Shown: one piece after another, positions 12,475 through 23,632 of the stretch | Layout: each line of letters begins with the position of its first letter | Numbering within the stretch: the first letter of the stretch is position 1 | Origin: Gymnopilus junonius | Lineage: Eukaryota > Basidiomycota > Agaricomycetes > Agaricales > Galerinaceae | Assembly (NCBI GenBank): GCA_015501075.1 | Contig: JADNYJ010000049.1 | Coordinates: 124,001 to 188,000 of the forward strand | Length of the DNA: 64,000 nucleotides | Reading direction: 5' to 3' | Notes under the pieces: model-generated | Databases searched by the model: none | The model's input: the letters and a program-made list of their open reading frames with translations, nothing else | Told to the model about the DNA's origin: nothing | Program-made: the position numbers and the translations under genes

Positions 12475-13557
12475 TAGATGATATCCATTCCAACCATTCC
12501 TAGCTTTCTCGAGCACAGGAAGATATCTGATCTACCAGTTCAAGCCATATATTTCAGGACAAGCGCTTACACTCCGCTGCCCTCATCAATTTCTGGCCTG
12601 AATCCCGAAGTGCACTGTATCGCCAGGTCTGCGATAAGTCTGCAAGGACCAAACTGCGATTTGCCTGCGTCCAGGCCGTACTTCCCCTTGTCTAGCGTAG
12701 AACTCATCGGAACCACAACGTTCCCAACATCTTGAACTATTTCTATACATAGGTTATAGATGGGTGAGCAAATAACTGGCAAAGTCCCCATGCAGGATGA
12801 TCCATGATGGTCCATGATAATAGGCAAATTGTCATAAAGCTTAAGAGCACGTCATCTTACGATTGACTACGGTAGGTAGGCAAATAGATAGGTTGGGTTT
12901 CTTCTAATTCAAAGGAACGAATGGTAGATTCCTTCGAAGTACGTCTAGCTGATTGACGAGGCCGATCATGAGTTTAGCCCTTTGGCATCAGCACAGGTAT
13001 TCATATGGCAATCTTTCGTGCATCATGATCGTCACTCTGGACATCAGCTTCCACCTTACGTTCACACTGGAACTATTCATGGTCAGGCATTTCCGTGTAC
13101 TTCGTAAACTGGAAATATCGACTGAGTTGCCAGCGACTGGTAATCGTGAGAGGTAGGAGTTGTGATTGCCGTTCGACTACAAATTCCATCGACTGGTATC
13201 TATGTTTCTACTGCTATATGCTGCAGACCTTCGCATGCCATACATGCCACATATGACTGACGAAGTATCACTGTAATTGTGGGACTCAGGAACTACTAAT
13301 TTTGACGTTTTTCCAGCCGCCTCGTGGCCAGCTGATCACTCACAAATCTTATCTATGTCGGCGATATCACTGCCTTGACTTCCCACTCGTGGACATCGGA
13401 CTCGACCCTGGAAGAAAAGTTAAATAGTTGACGTCCGACCAAACATCGCCTGACAGATGCGCCATTGTCCTCGTTCCGCGCCAATACTCCTCATTGTTTA
13501 TTCTAACGACTACCTTCCTCGCTTCTACCTCAGCGCTAGGCTGTCACTGGCAGGAAT
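12475..13557. other. Intergenic between the MITE and the DUF6534 gene
   Basis: No gene is supported. Small ORFs of 64-90 codons are present on both strands but carry no motif. The last few hundred bases should hold the promoter and 5' untranslated region of the DUF6534 gene starting at 13558. Confidence 0.45.
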
Positions 13558-15596
13558 ATGAACTCAACTACAACGATACCGGCTTTGGGGCAGTCTGGGC
13601 AAGGCTTACCAGATGTGCGAGCCACTCTTGCGGCGGCATTCTTTGGGTTTTCAGCTGGAGCGATGTGCGTATTTCGTCTATTCCTCTTACACTTTCGGTT
13701 AACAGACACTGTCTAGTCTATATGGGATCACCATTAGACAAGCTTTCCAGTACTACACGACTTGTACGGAAGACTCGAAATGGCGGAAGTTCGTTGTACG
13801 TCCACTTTGCTTCACTTCGTCGGTTACAATCTAGAACTGTGGCGTCAGATTGCGATTGTCTGGTAGGCCGCCATCCCTCATTCACATTGCCCTGTACTGA
13901 TATCAGAACGTTTCTGTCAGTTTACTAGACACCATTCACCTTATATTCTCAATGTACTTGGTGTATACCCTTATACTTCAACTTGTCGGCTATCCCTTCG
14001 CGGGACCGACAACATTGTGTGTCTGCTGCATTTATGGACTCAGCTCTGTTTATCTTACCTCCCTCACTTGTGCAGGAGCCTTAAGGTACTCTTCTTGTTC
14101 ATTTCTAAGCGATGCCATTGTCTTTAATTTACAAAACCCAGGCTCTTGGTTCTGCGCAGGTATGGTCCCGCTCATGCCCACCTCATTTGAAATCCAATTA
14201 AACTATATCCGATAGACATTTTTGATACTTTTTGTACAAGGGTACGTATCCTCTTTTGAACACGATGTGAGTTAATGCCGAGCAATGCCCTTGTAGCTTC
14301 TATCTTTCGCAAATCTGGAAGCGTATGTTATGTCACTTTATGTTATTGAATGCATTGTTCAACTTGATTGATATGATTCAGTCTCTGAAAATCTACAATT
14401 TTTGACACGTCGCTTCAGCCACGCCGTCCACGTATGTTTTCCGTGCCATCAGCTTCTACATTGAAGACTCAATCTTCAGCAACGCCAGTTTTTTGTTATT
14501 TTTATAGCGGTATTCGCTATCGGTGAGTCTGGTTAGAGACCGCAAATATCTCATGCTCAAAGCACTTGCACTGCCTACGCGTAGCGGTTGCTGTTGGTGA
14601 GTCCCCTGACAACTTCAAATATACTATTCCTTCTCAACGAAGTTCCAATTTCCAGTTTTCCTGAGTCAACTGTGCGTCTTCAAGTTCCTTTTCCATTCTA
14701 TACCCTCTTCTCATTTCCCGACAGGCAGAAGATTAACAGCGCCTTCAGTTTTGCCGCCGGGTTTGAAGTGTTTTTTTTCCAGTGAACTCCATTGAATATA
14801 GACCTGACTATGGTTCCTTTCAGTATGTTGTATATCTTGGTTTCGGGGCAACAGCCGTCATAGATTGCGCCATTGCGGCCGCCATGTGCTTGATGTTAAA
14901 TAAAGGCAACGGAGGATTGAAGTAAGCCCACTGGAATGTACTTGAAGGGATTTTTGCTAAAATTTTTCAAACCAAAATTTAGAACTGAAAGCATAGTAGA
15001 AAGCCTTATTCAGTATTTCATCGGTTCAGGTCTTATAACGAGGTATTCCTTTCTAATATCTCAACGATGTTTTCTTTAACCTTTTGCTTAGTTTCGCTGC
15101 CATTCTATGCATCACATTAGTCTGTATGCTTCAATTTTGTCTAGATTTTATCTAATATATTTAATACAGTATGTTGCGCAACCCAACACCCTTCTCTATC
15201 TTGGCATGGAACTTTCCGTTACTCGATGTTTGTTTTGATCTTTTAGCAAATTATACTTCACTCACTTGCCTCTCAGTGTACGCTAACTCTGTGCTCGCGA
15301 TGTAAGTTGACTATACCTTGAATCGGAATCCTTGTCACTTAACCATCAAATGTCTATATAGGTTTAATGCTCGGTCCCGACTACGCAAAAGATTGAACGA
15401 ATCTGTGGATCTAAACCATGTGCCCTCGTTCATCCACTTCCGCCATCCAGAGAGCACTCCACAGACGATATCACTCCTTTCACCCACCGCTTCCTCTCCA
15501 TTCTCACCGGGACAAGAAACGAAGTATTCGAAGAACTCTGAATGTGAGCCTTACATAGAAGGTCAGTACGATTTCTGCTATGCAACTATATTCTAA
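13558..15596 (+). CDS. DUF6534-type multi-pass membrane protein
   Basis: The coding sequence is chopped into some 15 or more very short exons, several readable by phase: 13558-13664, 13717-13795, 13849-13862, 13921-14016, 14076-14085, 14142-14159, 14216-14241, 14297-14322, 14382-14431, 14489-14522 and 14585-14596. Joined, they give membrane segments in the order of basidiomycete DUF6534 proteins: LAAAFFGFSAGAILYGITIR, QAFQYYTTCTEDSKWRKFV, CLLDTIHLIFSMYLVYTLIL, FLILFVQGFYLSQIWKLS and FFVIFIAVFAI. Further on come LGFGATAVIDCAIAAAMCLM, TESIVESLIQYFIGSGLITR and LYANSVLAMFNARSRLRKRL. About seven membrane spans are expected, with a hydrophilic Ser/Pro tail (from about 15380). The family is abundant in Agaricomycetes and has no established function. 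Exons between 14650 and 15300 are less certain. The 3' end is taken as the TAA at 15594. Confidence 0.85.
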
Positions 15597-16770
15597 AGGG
15601 TCGGAATCGTTCAGGTCGTAAAGGAAGCGTGGCTTCACGAGGTTACACATTATAGCATATAATGACCAGCCATTTGTATCCAAAATCTCGCTTTTGAGAT
15701 GTACCTTTAGACACCTTGTGAACACTTAATTGGGCTATCATAGGCATTGTATAACTTCAAGTTCTGTATCAGACATCTGCTAGCTCACTCCCTCGAAAAG
15801 CTGTAGTCCATTTATCTGTAATTACCATTGGTCATACTCTCTGTCTTTTTCTTTGTACAAAATCTCGACCTCCATAGTGTTTTCAATGCAAAGCTCACTT
15901 TCAAAGATCAGGAAACGCGCTAGCCAGGAACCATAGTAAGAGAAATATTATCGGCGGCAGATGACGATTCCTTCGTAAGTACTAGTACTGCATGCAAATG
16001 TTAAAACGTCAATACTCAAGGCAAATCGTTTCTTGCCGAAGTTGAACCGCATGCGGGGTCATTATCGCGAATGAATTGCGAATTGCTCTTCTTTCTTCAA
16101 ACTGATTTGTTTGTCACTCTGAGCCTACATTGGACTCAGACCAACGTGACCACTTAAAGCTTGCTTTCATCCTTCTCTCTCCTCTGAGTCTTCTCTGTCG
16201 TAACTCGTGTTCCTTCGTTGTCCTCCTTCTCTCACGTATCACAGGACCCAGTCATACCTTGATCCCGGCTCGCAGTGATGATGAAAAGCAGCTTCAAGCA
16301 TCTATCTCAACAAGAGCCGTCCCATTTGTGTTTCCTGGGTAGAAGCCTCTTGCACAGGTCCCACACTTGCGGACGCTGGCATTGTGATGCATGCTCATTA
16401 ATTCCAGCATCCAGCACCCAGCCCCTTCTTGAGGACAATATAAAGTACCCGACGCACCATATAGGACAACTGGCTGCCAGCTTCCATTCATCCCCTTTTA
16501 TCTCCGCGTCCGAGTTCCTTCGATGGTCAATATTCTATTCTGAGGGCTCTACAATGCGACTTGTTGTCAGCAGGCCTGCATTTGGAGATCCGATGACTCG
16601 TTAGATCATGTCGCTTTGGGGATTGTTCAAATTCCAAAAATGTTGCTCTGAAATGCCGAACTATCAGTGCTAAAAATGAATGGTACAATCGAAGGCATCT
16701 TTCCTCAGGAACAGAAGGGTGTCCACAAGGTTCGGAGAATTTTAAGTGACATAGTTCTCTTCCAGAAGGC
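15597..16770. other. Intergenic between the DUF6534 and GH79 genes
   Basis: No frame here has family motifs. The longest, near 16275-16604, is low in information and has no splice partners. The right end contains the GH79 promoter. Confidence 0.45.
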
Positions 16771-16778
16771 TATAAAAC
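16771..16778 (+). promoter_or_regulatory. TATA box of the GH79 gene
   Basis: TATAAAAC lies 47 bp before the chosen ATG at 16818. This distance suits a short leader of about 15-20 nt or a slightly longer one. Confidence 0.5.
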
Positions 16779-16817
16779 CATGACGATATCCGAGTTGTGG
16801 AAGCCCACTTCCTTGCA

Positions 16818-18835
16818 ATGTCGGCCTTTTCGTCTTCGAAACGATTGTTCTTCGCCTCTCTTTTCGTCAGACATGTACTAGGCATCAGTGTAACTGTTCC
16901 TGTCGCTGCACCCTCAACAGCTCCGAAGGTCTCTCAGTCACTTGTGTCATTTTCTATTGAACAGGACCGATGGACCGACTGGGTTGGGACGACGTCCCAA
17001 AACCAGTTTTTCTTTAATACCTTGGACAATTTGAAGCAGCTCACAGGCGAGCCTCCGCATATTAGGATTGGAGCAGACAGCGAAGACCGGACGAACTTCA
17101 ACCCAAATGTTCAGGTAGGTTCGCGACTTTTAACTGAATTTCGTCATTCACCCTTAATGGAAGTATTGTAGTTCGCCCAGGACGTTTTCCCCGCTCCAAG
17201 CACTGTTACTCCGTATCCGGAAGCTTCGACGGTTGTCGTTGGAGATGGATTTTACCAAGCTGTTCAATTCCTCCCGCCAAGTAATTCATTGCCTTCCTCG
17301 ATCTTTTTATATCTGATTTTTTGACACGCCAGACACTCACGTCATTTGGGGAGTAAACTTTGGCAAAAACAATTTGACCGCTGCTTTCCTCGAAGCAAAG
17401 GCAATTGTGAAAGCCTTTGCTTCATCAGCTGTAAAGGCTGCTGGCATCACCCTTGATTCCATCGAAATTGGAAATGAAGCCGATCTATATAGCAGCAACG
17501 GAGACAGAGCGAGTGGCTATTCGGTAGCACAATACGTACCCCAGTTTGTTCTTTCCTTTCATTATGGAAGCCTATCTTGCTGATAGGATCTCAATGAAAA
17601 GATGGGTTAGCTTTGCCACTAACGTTTCAGCTGCCGCTGGTATTTCCAAGACTTCCACGACAAAATTTTGGGGTGCAGCCTTTGCAGGGTCTTCCCATTC
17701 AACAACAGGCTTCTCTCCTCAAGGCATCTTCGCGAATAATATTCTTTCTTCTGCCCCTGGTTCCCTCATTACGGCGTATGTGATTTATAGTGAGGTTTGA
17801 CATCCGAGTTGCTCATTGTCAGATACTTCAGGATTTCGCAGCACCATTACAGCGGTTCCTTCTGTGCTGGCAATGGTGGCATCCTACAAGATCTGATGAC
17901 CAAGTCGACCATTCGAGGCAACCTGACCCAATACAGTCCAGATATTGCTGCTGTCCAAGCAGAGGGATTTGAATACTTTTTTGGTGAAACTAATAGCTAT
18001 TCTTGCCACGTAAGCTATGGTTTAACCCTGTTTAGGTCTTGAGCTAACAAACTACTTCAGGGCGCCCCTGGAGTTAGCAACACGGCAGGAGCAGCCCTCT
18101 GGACACTAGACTATGTATTATTCGCGTAAATGGACTCATATCCGCTCTACTCTTCAACACGTCTCACTGTATCGAGCCAGGTCCCAGATTGGAATCTCTA
18201 GAGTATTCTTCCACGAAGGAATCGGTTACAAGTACAACTTGGTAGGTTTTCCCACAGGCAAACCCTATCTGAACCCATCAAATTACATGCCCAGATTCAA
18301 CCTGTCACACTCACCAAGTCGACAACTGATGGCTCGACCCTCACCACCCCTCTGCCTCCTCACATCCAGCCCCAATATTACGGCGCCATTATCGCGGCAG
18401 AGGCCATTGGCAATTCAGGTTCTACCACCGCAGTCGAATTGACAATCAACAACACCATAGTCTCTGGTTATGCTTTCTACGTTGGAGACAAGTTGGCACG
18501 GGCCGTGCTCATTAATTCGCAGGCTTTCCTTTCTACCACCACTACTGCGAGGAACAGTGTTCATATCGACTTATCTTTGACTGGCAGCGGAGCACCGAAA
18601 ACCATGACAATTAAGCGACTGGCCATTGGGTAAGTCACTCAGAAGATTTTCTGCTTGCTTCGCTGATTCCAGTCAACTCAGCCACGCCGATGATACTTCC
18701 GGTTTGACATGGGGTGGCCAGAGTTTCGAAACTTCCACGGCAAGGCCTAGCGGGGCGGTCGAAGTTACAACTGCAAACGTCTCCTCAGGAGTCGACATCC
18801 AGGAGACAGAAGTTGTCCTTCTTTCTTTCCTATGA
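16818..18835 (+). CDS. GH79 beta-glucuronidase, secreted
   Basis: GH79 enzymes of this type release terminal (4-O-methyl-)glucuronic acid, for example from arabinogalactan side chains, outside the cell. Exons 16818-17114, 17172-17280, 17333-17543, 17602-17775, 17823-18009, 18061-18125, 18181-18241, 18295-18629 and 18673-18835 give 533 aa in frame. After a signal peptide come LVSFSIEQDRWTDWVG, PPHIRIGADSEDRTNF, THVIWGVNFG and the acid/base strand IEIGNEADLY. AAFAGSSHSTTGFSPQG, HHYSGSFCAGNGG and the nucleophile strand YFFGETNSYSCHG follow, so both catalytic Glu residues are present. IGISRVFFHEGIGYKYNL closes the barrel, and a C-terminal beta domain ends ETEVVLLSFL. I chose ATG 16818 because only a GTG lies further upstream in frame. 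It is apparently intact. Confidence 0.93.
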
Positions 18836-19006
18836 CCATTGCAAAGGTTTCTTTGATTCTGCAACGCCTCTTACTCAATACTTCAAACAGGCAATGTTGT
18901 ACACCATGGTGTTTACTTCTACTTAGGGAAAGAAATACTATACTAAGTACTGACCAACAAAAGGAAACTTGAGCTGTTAACCATGCCGAAAGGCGGAGAA
19001 GAGTCT

Positions 19007-21226
19007 TTAGCGAACCAAGTTCTGCAAAATAACATTGTGCAAGGCAAGTTCGTCATCCTGGTCGTAGGAGTCAGTATCACGTTCTTCGTCCAAATCGGCC
19101 TTCGCGCACCTGATCGAGAGACCAAGTGAAGCATCCTCCCATCCCTGACTGTTTGGCAAACGCGGTCTTACTGGCAATGCTGTAAGTATCGTCATAGGTC
19201 ACGACCGTCGTTCTGCTTGTATTGAAAAGATACTTTTCACAGAAAATTCGTCAGAGATATCGTTTTCGATACGGGAAAAGAAATAAAATTTCTTACCGGA
19301 GTATCGCTACAATTGTCCCAACCTGAGCAAAAAGATCGGTTACACTAAACAATCCAGTATGTAGCACAAATTAAACCCACCCATAGTATAGCCATTCGCG
19401 CCAATATAAGTGCCATCTGACTTCTTAACCAAAGCTCCAGAGCGAACGAGTTGCGAGAAAGAAATCTGTTGACCCCAAAGGGCACTAAGATCACCTAAAG
19501 GGGCAGAAGTATGAGGTAATTGATTTGCAAATTTGGGGTGAGCGCCATGCTGAAAAATCGATGACGGAATAGAGCTTCCAGAGAGCCTCTTGTCCGAGCT
19601 CTTGCAAACGTATCCATACAATGGCAGTCCGAGAAGAATTTTAGAGGCGGGCATTCCGGCACTCTTCCATTGCGCAAGCGCCGCCTGGGCCGTCTCCTGT
19701 GGCTGCGAACTCGATCCACAAAGATTTCCTGCATCTGTTTGTTAATTTGAGGTTAGGTTACTCGTATGGGTTTCTACTTACCTAGGGGTGCATTTGGACC
19801 CGGATGTGCGGACGGGCCAAAGACATCGTAGTTCCTGCAGCATGTCAGAAACCAAAAGTGCAATTTATTCATGGGCAATACGAACATGACGTTAACATAG
19901 GTCATATATTTGGCGTATTCTGCCACATTGTTGAGTGGCTGTCCATTCTCTCCTAGCCATGGAAGATGTGTTACTGCTGCAGAAATGATTTTTGAACTCC
20001 CTAAACATTCGATCAGCGCCTTTTACAACGAGGGACCCAGTCGTGACTTGGAATACGTACCCAGAGTGTTCCTAAGCATTTTGAAAAAGTCCAAGAGGTT
20101 CCCTGCGTCCGCAGAGGAGTGCGGGTTACCTGCTCCAGGGGCGTTGGGGTACTCCTTTAATAACCAGTTAATCGAATGTTGACCGAACATGCAGCGGTGA
20201 AGACTTACCCAGTCGATGTCAATGCCTTAAAAACGATAGATTAATCATAGTCCAGTCTCCACATATAATATTACCTCCTACCATCTAAGCTATACGACTC
20301 CACAGTTTCTGCGAGGATTTTGACCAACTTGGAGCGGTTGCGCTCGGTCGACATTGCCTGGCTGTACCAATGGCTACCACTCCATCCACCTATAGGACGC
20401 GTATGTTCAGCGAAAAACATAATATTATATAGATGGTACCTCTCACCGACAGAAAGGACGATCTTCGTGCCTTGCCCGCTATTTCGAGCACCTGACACCA
20501 GTTTCTTGAGTGTTTCCTGAGAACCTTCATCCCAATTGATACCAGCAGTTCCGTTTGGAGTTACAAATGCTAATGCAATTCAGGTGAGGAAAGGCGACAA
20601 ATCATAGTAGAAGGGACAAACCGAAAAAAAGAATGTCGAATTTGGAGAAATCGATCTTGCTGATTGGGATGGTGTCCGATGCCCATGACGGGTAATAGGA
20701 ACCGGCTACGGGCCTCGGAGGGGTGTCAGGAGCCCTGACAGTGGTCTTGACGGAAATCAGAGATTCCTTAGACGCCATCTCGCTCAAAGGCGGCCAGATC
20801 ATAGATTCTTGATAGTCGAGGTCGCTGGCGTCCAAAAAGTGCAAGAGGTCGGGATGCTGGCGGGGTTTCGTGTCATAAATCAGCAATGTCAGGAATAGCT
20901 GAAGGCCGCGTTTCCTTTCGTTGATAAGTCCGTCGTCGATCCACTTGTAAGGCAAGACGACTGAAACAAGGTTACGCTTAGGCGGTAAGGAAAATGGGGC
21001 GTTAAGCTTCTCCCTCAAAGTGACGAACTATGAGCAGATGGCGAGGATATAAACTAGAAATATGCGCATATATGCACTTCAAATAACCACAGACCTCAGA
21101 GTATCGCCGGAGGACTTCATATTGACTACCATCGTCGCGGTGTACGCTGATGACATACAAAATATGGGGGCATGGGTCAGAGCATGTCGTATGGTTGACG
21201 ATAAAGACGGAGCTGATTGTAGACAT
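19007..21226 (-). CDS. PX domain-GH18 chitinase fusion, copy 1
   Basis: Twelve exons (21226-21095, 21027-20622, 20569-20447, 20389-20282, 20225-20209, 20154-20061, 20000-19886, 19834-19782, 19728-19381, 19322-19297, 19232-19110, 19057-19007) total 1596 nt, 531 aa. Residues 1 to about 110 look like a phosphoinositide-binding PX domain: PHILYVISVHRDD, VLRRYSEFVTL, FSLPPKRN and LINERKRGLQLFLTLLI. There is no signal peptide. From about residue 165 a GH18 barrel follows: AGSYYPSW, FDILFF, KIVLSVGGWSGSHWY and the catalytic DGIDIDWE (consensus DGxxxDxDxE complete). Then come MTYVNVMNYDVFGP, ILLGLPLYGYVC, VTYDDTYSIASKTAFAK and GGCFTWSLDQDD. The GIDIDW part sits in a 17-nt exon and the catalytic Glu opens the next exon. 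GH18 hydrolyses chitin; the PX domain predicts a membrane-associated intracellular enzyme. This use is inferred. Confidence 0.9.
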
Positions 21227-21715
21227 TGAGGGATAGGTTGGGGAAAAGCAAGTCAAAATGAGGCACCTTTTATAAGCCACGAAGCTTGTATGGATTTGTT
21301 TGACGGATGGAAGAGGCAACTTCTTTTCCGGATTTGGAATATCGCTACGAATAAACCGAGGTCCTACATAAAAGGGCGACTCTGACTTCGTTAAGGTACT
21401 GTTCTCGCGTCATTGTCTTTCTTTTCGGATATCAGAAGAACCATATGGTAGGAAAGTCGCAGATTATTGAGTCGAAGTGCCGCATGCCAGTTAAACGGGA
21501 GCCAAAGCCTTGGCAGTTCGACAGAGTACCTGACAGTTCATTGATATTACGCGCTAAAATTGAACAGACTGAGCAGTGGAGGGGCAGAACACCTGTATGA
21601 GTGAGCATTAGCAAAGGCAAGAGCAGAGGTGCTGTGGCAGTGCACTGTACATGTGACACGCCTTTATCGACACGAGCTTAGGCGAACAAACTTTTTTCGT
21701 TCACCATCTCCAACC
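21227..21715. other. Divergent promoter region between PX-GH18 copy 1 and zuotin
   Basis: This 489-bp interval separates two genes read outward, so it must hold both promoters. No ORF with recognisable content and no clear TATA box on either side was found. Confidence 0.5.
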
Positions 21716-23314
21716 ATGGCAGCCGTCCAGGTCCTTCCAGTCGCTACTCCCCCTGTCCCTGCATCCTATAAATCCCCCAGCGTGCCCTCTTCATCCCGCA
21801 TTTCTGGTATTTTTATTGCTTCTGTGGCAGAAAATAGACCAAAAACTCACGATAATTTTGTCTTCTTTCCCATTATACAGCCCCCCATCCTTCTGGCCAT
21901 CGTACACTGCTTCCAGTCGGCCCTGCGTACCTCAACCATCTGCGCTTGTCTTTGCACCACGCGCACTCTTTCTCGTCTCTTGACAAGCACCTTGCTGCTG
22001 AACGTGAGCGTCTGGCCGCTCTCCACGGAGATGATGTTGCCGCAGAGGATGACCTCGGTGTTGGTGATGAAAAGGAGACTGACGAGCTCCTGAACCTCGA
22101 TCCCAAAGAGTGGAAGGTATTTCGCTTTCCCGATACATTTTATATTTCTTTCTGAAAAAACCTCTTTAGAAACAAGATCACTACGCCGTCCTTGGGCTCT
22201 CTCATCTGCGATACAAGGCGACTGCTGACCAGATCAAGATCGCTCGTGCGTGTTTCTGCAATTTTTGTCCTCAATACGTATTCATGGTTTTTAGACCGCA
22301 AAAAGGTCCTCAAACACCACCCTGATAAGAAAGCAGGGACCAACAAGGACATTTCGAACTCTCTGTACCTTGCTGGTATAAACCAAAACACAAACGATGA
22401 TGCATTCTTCAAATGTATCCAAAAGGCCCATGAAGTCCTCACCAACTCTGAAAAGCGTCGTCAATTCGACTCCGTTGACCCTCTATTCTTGGAACTCGAA
22501 GAGGATATCCCCTCTCTAACTGAATTCAAGGTATGCTTCTTCCCTTACCTATTCGACATTCTGTTAACATCTTGGTAATGATAGGCCAAAAACCTAGATT
22601 TCTTCAAGACTTTGGGACCCGTCTTCGAGCTGTACTCGCGTTTCTCCAACCGTCAACCTGTTCCTGGACTCGGCCACATTGACTCGACAAAAGCGGAAGT
22701 TGAAGGTTTCTATGACTTCTGGTACAACTTTGACAGCTGGAGAAGCTTTGAGTGGCTCGATAAGGAGGTCAACGAAGGTAGCGACAGGTATGTGACAATT
22801 ACTTGCCATACAAGTCATGTAAGCTAACCTTGGCTATGATAGTCGTGATGACAAGCGATATACCGAGAAGAAAAACAAATCCGAGCGTGCCCGAAGAAAG
22901 AAGGAGGACAACGTTAAGTTGAGAGGCCTGGTTGATATGGCTCTTGGGTTAGTAGTTTCTCTTTCTTTTATCGTCCGTACAAATCCTTACCGAACACAGT
23001 CTCGACCCTCGTATCAAGCGCATTAAGCAGCAGGAGAAAGAAGCTCGCGAGGCCAAGAAGAAGGGCGTTACGCCTGGTGCTCCTGCAAAGAAGACCAAGC
23101 AGCAAGAGGAGGAAGAGAAAAAGAAGGCGGAGGAAGAGGCCAAGAAGAGGGAAGAGGAGGAAAAGGTCAGTGATAGTCGTTCACTTTTTATTCCGCAGAT
23201 TTTGACCATTTCATCCAGGTTGTACGTGCTGAAGCCAAGAAAGCCAAAGCTGCTGCTGCGAACGCTGCCAAGAAGGCCAGAAGACAGGCACGAGCGGCGG
23301 AAGAGACTGCTTAA
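21716..23314 (+). CDS. zuo1: Zuotin, J-protein of the ribosome-associated complex
   Basis: Zuotin is the ribosome-bound J-protein that, with the Hsp70 Ssz1, stimulates Ssb on nascent chains at the tunnel exit. Exons 21716-21806, 21881-22116, 22170-22245, 22295-22530, 22585-22787, 22843-22947, 23000-23165 and 23219-23314 give 402 aa. The order matches the family. An N-terminal part has LNLDPKEWKKQDHYAVLGL. The J domain carries HHPDKKAG with the HPD triad, followed by FFKCIQKAHEVLTNSEKRRQ. The zuotin homology domain has FDSVDPLF, LGPVFELYSRFS, FYDFWYNFDSWRSFEWLD, and a charged, Lys/Arg/Glu-rich ribosome-binding helix near the C terminus. There are no SANT domains, as is usual in fungi. It lies between the two PX-GH18 paralogues but is unrelated to them. 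Confidence 0.95.
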
Positions 23315-23632
23315 TAGATGTTTCGCCCTATCTTCATTCGTCAATATCATTCACATTTTTGATTCTCCGTCACGTCATACGTGGTCTTAGGATACCTCTT
23401 CAACCCTCTTGCATTGTACGAGACAGAGTTCCCTGATTGAGTGCATGTTGTCTATCTTTCATATGAAAGCCATTGATGTCAAATTCCAGTAAGTTACGTT
23501 GAGGATCATTTATTTAAATTCTAGAAAAAAAATCATGGCAGGTCGTTCGAAGATATCGTAAAATATGAATAATCTCTCGGTCGTAAGTATCGTCAAAAAA
23601 TCCCCTAAACCCTGCAGAAGAGTGACCTTAAC
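23315..23632. other. Convergent 3' region of zuotin and PX-GH18 copy 2
   Basis: This 318-bp gap carries the two 3' untranslated regions and is AT-rich near 23510-23580. No gene or repeat was seen. Confidence 0.5.

Noticed and set aside
14160..14215. In-frame TAG in the DUF6534 gene suggesting a pseudogene
   Set aside because: The TAG is the 3' end of a 56-bp GT-AG intron; splicing it gives a continuous membrane segment FLILFVQGFYL.
16797..16817. Longer GH79 start at 16797
   Set aside because: The codon there is GTG; the first ATG in frame is 16818 and is followed directly by the signal peptide.
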